Below the pieces are notes generated by a model, which was not told where the DNA came from, searched no databases, and worked only from the letters and a program-made list of their open reading frames with translations. This document shows positions 58,801 to 64,000 of a DNA stretch of 64,000 bases, piece by piece; positions within the stretch are counted from its first letter, which is position 1, and every line of letters starts with the position of its first letter. This DNA is from Brienomyrus brachyistius (Eukaryota > Chordata > Actinopteri > Osteoglossiformes > Mormyridae): the NCBI RefSeq assembly GCF_023856365.1, contig NC_064542.1, positions 18,886,863-18,950,862 of the forward strand, written 5' to 3'. Both the position numbers and the translations under genes were made by a program.

Positions 58801-58996
58801 GGCTCAGCAGGTTAGGGTCTGTGCCCATGTCTGATAGGTCATGGGTTCAAGTCTCGTGGTTGGCATAGTAACCATGCCACTGCTGAGGCCTTAAGCAGGG
58901 CCCTTAACCCCACCTTCCTCAGGGACATTGTCTGACTCTGATCCTCGCTTGTATGTGACTTAAGACAAAAGTATCTGCTACATAAATAAATGTAAT
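58801..58996 (+). repeat. tRNA-derived SINE with AAATG-type tail
   Basis: It starts GGCTCAGCAGGTTAGGGTCT, has a B box GGGTTCAAGTCTC at 58852-58864, then AAGCAGGGCCCTTAACCCCA, and ends AAAAGTATCTGCTACATAAA-TAAATGTAA. It is the most complete copy of this family in the window. Confidence 0.75.
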
Positions 58997-59935
58997 GATA
59001 CCCAGGAAACTGAGGCTGTACCCAGAAGGTTGGCAGTTCAAGGTTCATTGATATTGGGTGGCCTTTGAAAAGAAAACCCTCTGCTAAGCTGCGAAATAGT
59101 TGTACACAGCGTTGTAGTAAGCTGGTCAAAGGTTCACATCTGCAGTTACCATGGGATGTCTGGAAATCAGCTCTGTCCAGACGGAGCACTGTAGTATTCT
59201 ATGTAGTACATGGAGGAATTTACTAACCTACTAGGTGCAGAAACAATTATCATCAGAAAAAGCAATTTTATTTTGTATTATTATTGTCATTTCAATTCAA
59301 GTAAATTTTATTTTAAGATCAAATAACAGCCACAATCTAGATGCATAATAAACAAAACAGTTCTGGAAATATTGAAAAGCCGCAGTTTCCATTACAGTAA
59401 ATGGAATGTTCTCCAAAAACATAATCAATACAGCAATAAACATTAATATGAATAACCAATGTGCATTAATAAGAATATGCTGTCTTACAAATTAATGTTT
59501 ATAACACATTGGTCTCATTTGTTAAATGTGACCTAATGGTGGTAAGTTAATAGTTGTTCTGTTTATGCAATTATTTATATATAGCTAATCCGGGATATTT
59601 TGTTAAGGGGAGACGACTTCTGCGTTTCTCATTGTGTGCTCAATCGCGTCAATCCGGCCCAGATCAGTCGCCATGGTATCAAAGAAGCAGGGTAGAATTC
59701 AGGACATGGGGGTGGCTGATATCCCAGGTCTAAGGAATAACTCACGATATCTGTGGATATGAGATGCTTGTGACAATGGGAGGTGTTACCATGGGTTGTG
59801 CTGCTAGCAGGTTTAAAGACAGCAAGGGAAACCAGTGTGTGTCAAAATACCTGTGTGACCAAGATTTTAATCTTAACTATGACGATGCTGGTTATAGTGT
59901 TATTATATTTGTAACATCTGACTGCATAATTGACA

Positions 59936-60246
59936 GAGCTGTGACCCTGCATGCAGTGATTAGCACTGATGCATCACACCTCTGGGACCAGGGTTTGAGT
60001 TTGCATGTTCTCCCCAAATCATTGTGGGGTTTATCTCGGTTCTCCAGTTTCCCTCCACAGTCCAGAAACATCCTACCATCAACCGGAGTTGCTAAATTAC
60101 CCAAAGGTTTGAATGGTTTGTGAGTGTGCCCTGCAATGGGCTGACACGCACTGGGTTATTCCCTGCCTTGTACCCATATCTTCTGCGATAGGCTTTGGAC
60201 CCCCTGTGACTTTGGGTATGAAAAATGAAAAATGGATGCATGGATG
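59936..60246 (+). repeat. SINE copy, GGATGG-tail family, B box region deleted
   Basis: CAGTGATTAGCACTGATGCA, then TTTGCATGTTCTCCCCAAAT, CCACAGTCCAGAAACATCC, GCTAAATTACCCAAAGG, GTGAGTGTGCCCTGCAATGG, GATAGGCTTTGGACCCC and a final ATGGATGCATGGATG follow the order of the 61753-62107 copy. The B box region between GACCAGG and GGAGTTTGCATG is shortened. Confidence 0.75.
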
Positions 60247-61324
60247 TGTCCCCACAGTAATGCCATATTTCTGAACTTTACTTATTGTAAAGTTTGTAAA
60301 ATATTACCTGTTTGATTTTGATCATCCTATAGCAGCTTAATGTGGGCAATATGTCCTGTCCAGTTGCTCTCCCTTTTTCGAAGGGAATTAAGATCAAATA
60401 TGTAACAGTTACATCGACCTTGACAGTTTAAATATTTATTTATAGAGAGTTTAGAGGATGTTCAAAAATATGGTTATACAAATAACAATGTCAGAAGCCC
60501 CACAAACTGTTATTGGTGAATGTTTGACTCGCTCTCGTTTTAGCAGTGTGGCCGCATCCTCGTCCAATGGTAGCCTCAGGCCCCTACCAGGACACTTCTC
60601 AGACATTATTGGGGGGGGGCCCATAATGAGAGCGGCACCCCCATTATTCAGCATGTTCTTTCAGATTCCTTGATTGTGGCCGCTTGCTAGTGGCGGTATT
60701 CATAGTAGCATATTTGTCAATGACACACACCATCCATCTTTGGAGATCCTGGACACGTTCCTTGAGCAGAGGTGTTGGAGGTGTAAAACACTGGGCTGGC
60801 CTCTTAATCACAGCACCACCTGTTGCTTGTGCTGCTCAATAACACTGATTAGAGCATGCTAGCTAGCAGACTGCATCCAAGGCCAAATTACGGCAGCTCA
60901 TTGCAGAGACCTAATATGTATTTAGGCTTAATGCTGCAATTCTAACTTAGCTCATAGCCAGTGACCTCGGTCAGTTGTGTCTGTGAAGGAGAAGTGGATC
61001 TGCCAGGTCTGGTAGCCATGGCGACATTGGGCCACCTTGGCTGGCTGTTCCTTTTGCTCCACTGATAGTGATGATGTTTTTAGCATCTCCCCTCTGTAGT
61101 GTTGTGAGACGTGCCAGGAATTTCCCTGACAGCACGTATGTGGACTTGTTGGGGGCAGCTCAGAATGGGAGGAATACATGAACACAAGGGTGACATGGAG
61201 AAAAAAGACCAGGAGTAGATGCATCTAGGCAGATGGTATGAAGGAATCTATGCTCAGCACCCAGTGCGGTTTCTGTTGTAGTTTCATATCACTGTAGGTG
61301 ACAGTTTCTTTTTTGTGCTGAGGA

Positions 61325-62240
61325 CCATGTATGCATTTCCATCTTTACCCAGTCATAGCTGCTTGTGTGTGATCTCCCCTGAGGAGTCTTTACCCAGTGT
61401 AAGCTGTGTATGTCATCTCCTCTGAGGACTCTTTACCCAGTCTAAGCTGTGTGTGGTCTCCCCTGGGGAGTCTTTACCCAGTAAGAGTTCTGTGTGGTCT
61501 CCCCTGGGCAGTTTTTACCCAGTCAAAACTGTATGTGTGGTCTCCCGTGAGGAGTCTTTACCCAGTAAAAGCTGTGTGTGATCTCCCCTGCGGAGCCTTT
61601 ACCCAGTCTAAGCTGTGTGTGTGGTCTCCCCTGAGGAGTCTTTACCCAGTCTAAGCTTTTTGTGTGTGGTCTCCCATGAGGAGTCTTTACCCAGTCTAAG
61701 CTGTGTGTGTGTTCTCCCCTGAGGAGTCTTTACCTAGGCAAAGCTGTATGTGAGGGGCAGCATGGTGGTGCAGTGGTTAGCACTGTTGCCTCACATCTCT
61801 GAGACCCAGGTTCGAGTCTCCGCCTGGGTCACATGTGTGCGGAGTTTGCATGTTCTTCCCATGTCGTCGTGAGGTTTCCTCCGGGTCCTCCGGTTTCCCC
61901 CCACAGTCCAAAAACATGCTGAGGCTAATTGGAGTTACTAAATTGCCCGTATGTCTGCATGCATGAGTGAATGGTGTGTGAGTGTGCCCTGCGATGGGCT
62001 GGCCCCCCATCCTGGGTTGTTCCCTGCCTTGTGCCCATTGCTTCCGAGATAGGCTCCGGACCACCCACGACCCAGTAGGATAAGCGGTTTGGAAAATGGA
62101 TGGATGGAAGCTGTATGTGTGTGTGTGAGTGTGTGTGTGATTGGGTGTGTGTGTATGTTTGGTCTCCCCTGAGGAGCCTTTACCCAGTCTATGCTGTGTG
62201 TGGTCTCCCCTGAGCAGTCCGAGGAATCTTTACCTGTGCT
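61325..62240 (+). repeat. 41-43-bp minisatellite, split by a SINE
   Basis: The unit contains GAGGAGTCTTTACCCAGTCT followed by AAGCTGTGTGTGGTCTCCCC. About nine copies precede and two follow the SINE inserted at 61753. Landmark CTTTACC positions at 61388, 61431 and 61472 show the period. Confidence 0.85.
61753..62107 (+). mobile_element. Complete tRNA-derived SINE with perfect 12-bp duplication
   Basis: The head is GGGGCAGCATGGTGGTGCAG-TGGTTAGCACTG (A-box-like), with a B box GGTTCGAGTCT at 61810-61820. The body has GGAGTTTGCATGTTCTTCCC, CCACAGTCCAAAAACATGC and GATAGGCTCCGGACCACCC, and the end is GGAAAATGGATGGATGG. The target-site duplication AAGCTGTATGTG is identical at 61741-61752 and 62108-62119, so this is a fairly recent insertion. 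It serves as the reference for the older copies in the window. Confidence 0.88.
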
Positions 62241-64000
62241 GCAGTTTGAGATGCTCTGGGTTACATCAGTGTTATGGACCGGCATTATAATATCCAGAAC
62301 TTCACGTATAACTCCCTTAAGCACACAGGTAAAGCAGATTAGGCAATTTGATTAGTCCTTGCTGTGTGCTTGCGACTGTCCTTTCCATATAGAAGTTAAT
62401 GAAATGGACATTTTTTCTTATCGGCACTCCTGCAGTTGCATACACGTTTCCGCTAACAATGGCCACCTTGTTTTGGCCCATCTCACACCCCGTCCCGCTT
62501 AGCCATGCCACTATCTACACCATTCCTCCCAAGGCCGGAGGTTTTCCTGTTTTAAGCAGTTTAGATGTGCTAGAGATTTGCTTATCACAAGATAGGAGGC
62601 GGTTGGAGAAAGCGGGAACAAGATTATCACAGGGAGTTGTGGGGGGGGGGGGGGTGACAGAAAATTGGAAGGTTATTCGCGTTGTCGTCCATTATCAGCT
62701 TCTGTCATTGTGGCGGCACCAGCAGACTGCCAGGAAGGAGAGATTTCCAGTGAGATCGGCACTCTCCCCCCCCCACTCCTCCATGTGCTCCCTCCCTTGC
62801 TTAAATAATGAACCATTTTTTATTATTTTTATTCAAGGAGTGAATGAGTGCATTGTTCTCTTCTACTGAGCTCCAATGAGGCAGTTCTCTCACAATGGCG
62901 AAACAATTACGAAACGCCTCTTCTGTCCATGTCCGCTGTGACACGCGGTGACCTGCAGCAGCCCTGCTGACAAGCGCAGGACGGTGTTGACCATCGAGGC
63001 TCATCGCATGCTACCATCTTTTGTCTTTTCAATCTCACTTCTGCCCCGAAAAAGACATGCAGTTGTAAGATTTGTTCGTTGCTTCTACTTCTTATCTGCT
63101 TGTGGTGAGGATCGTCCTGATGATGATGATGATGATGATGGTGGTGATGATGACGATGATTATGATTGTTATTATTATTATTGTTGTTGTTGTTGATGAT
63201 GATGATATCATTATCCATCTTCCCTAACTGGTTATCTAGGTTGTTTCTTTTTTTGTTTTTTTTGTGTTTTTTGTGTTGGTTGTTGAGAGAGATCCGGACA
63301 TTCATTCATTCAGCAGATTATCCAGGCCAGTTTAGCGTCTCATGAAGGTTCTCGAAGAAGGCAGACAGGAATTCAGTGCTGAAAGCGACATTCAGCACAG
63401 ACTCACTGGTGGGATCTGATGGCCATGTGATAGTTAGCATGTGGTCTCGCGGCGTCATTTAAAGTCCAAGGACACTACTTCCCAGGCTGTCTCCCTGCCT
63501 GTCTTGTGTTGTCACCCCTGAAGTTTGTGAAACCCCAAAATAAATTCCCTGTTTTGACGTCACATTCCCATATCACATGGGTCTCTTTGCTCCCTAAATG
63601 GATCAGGTCTCATGTATTTAAATGTTCGTCACGCTTCCTAAACATAGGGAGTCTCTAGAGCAACTGTCCTAACAGATGACCCACCCAGAAATGCTGACCT
63701 CTGTGGCCACTTTGTGAGCAGCAGAGCAAATCAACATGGGAACTGTCTCTCTTTTACACTGTTAGTCCTACATATGACATCTAAGCAGCAGCGTCACTTA
63801 CTAACAATGTTACTGCAATGGGAGAATCTCTCTGGTCCAGAAATATGAAGGGAACCACGATGACAAAGAGGACCAGGGCTAGGGGTGTGATCAGGTGGGG
63901 CAAAGAGCACAAATGGGAACTGCCTGGCTTCCTAGACGGACCTGACATTGCTTTATCAGGGGTAATGGGGAGGTATATCTCACAGGAGAATACTACAAGT
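62241..64000. other. nlgn2: nlgn2 intron 3, end of window: no gene seen
   Basis: It contains a G run at 62640-62653 and a GAT/ATT/GTT microsatellite mosaic at about 63116-63207. No neuroligin exon was found before the window ends. Confidence 0.45.

Noticed and set aside
61753..61830. tRNA gene at the SINE head
   Set aside because: A and B boxes are present, but the sequence continues into a SINE body and does not fold as a tRNA with its own acceptor stem.
62907..63305. Poly-Asn/His minus-strand frame
   Set aside because: It is the translation of a GAT/ATT/GTT microsatellite.

Overview
The window reads as ray-finned (teleost-type) fish nuclear DNA. It has one vertebrate gene with short exons and very long introns, tRNA-derived SINEs ending in GGATGG-type tails, Tc1/mariner and hAT relics, abundant minisatellites, and many long poly(C)/poly(G) runs. 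No bacterial-type gene organisation, CRISPR array, rRNA or intact tRNA gene was seen. Most open frames are repeat- or composition-driven and are not listed as genes.

The only protein-coding gene I can support is the 5' part of a neuroligin-2 orthologue (nlgn2) on the + strand. The pieces are the first coding exon with its 5' UTR (about 16437-17241), an 18-codon splice-site-A cassette exon (29779-29832), and the next constitutive exon (42934-43083). All joins are phase 1 with GT/AG borders, and they read through as the N-terminal third of the cholinesterase-like ectodomain, residues 1-231. The introns are about 12.5 kb, 13.1 kb and at least 20.9 kb. The next exon, whose protein starts FLSTGDQ in other neuroligins, was not found and presumably lies beyond position 64000.

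Layout: 1-16436 is upstream sequence with CpG-rich patches (about 3400-3790 and 14160-14700), an hAT MITE with a target-site duplication, a small hAT-transposase relic containing a strong hairpin, and SINE fragments. Intron 1 (17242-29778) holds two large minisatellites (46-bp and 30-bp units) and a possible Harbinger-like palindrome. Intron 2 (29833-42933) holds a Tc1-like transposase relic split by a SINE, a 1.2-kb polypurine tract, GATA and GT microsatellites and a pogo-like palindromic element. The third intron (43084 to the end) holds a 66-bp minisatellite invaded twice by TA-target transposons, a 52-bp minisatellite, two further palindromic elements, a CA-rich VNTR, a LINE reverse-transcriptase-protein fragment and a 41-43-bp minisatellite split by a SINE with a perfect 12-bp duplication.

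The most biologically interesting signals are the splice-A cassette with its apparent regulatory surroundings (weak donor, long upstream pyrimidine tract, TGCATG 10 nt past the exon), two overlapping uORFs in the nlgn2 leader, and the nested repeat histories. I did not find a convincing new biological system.
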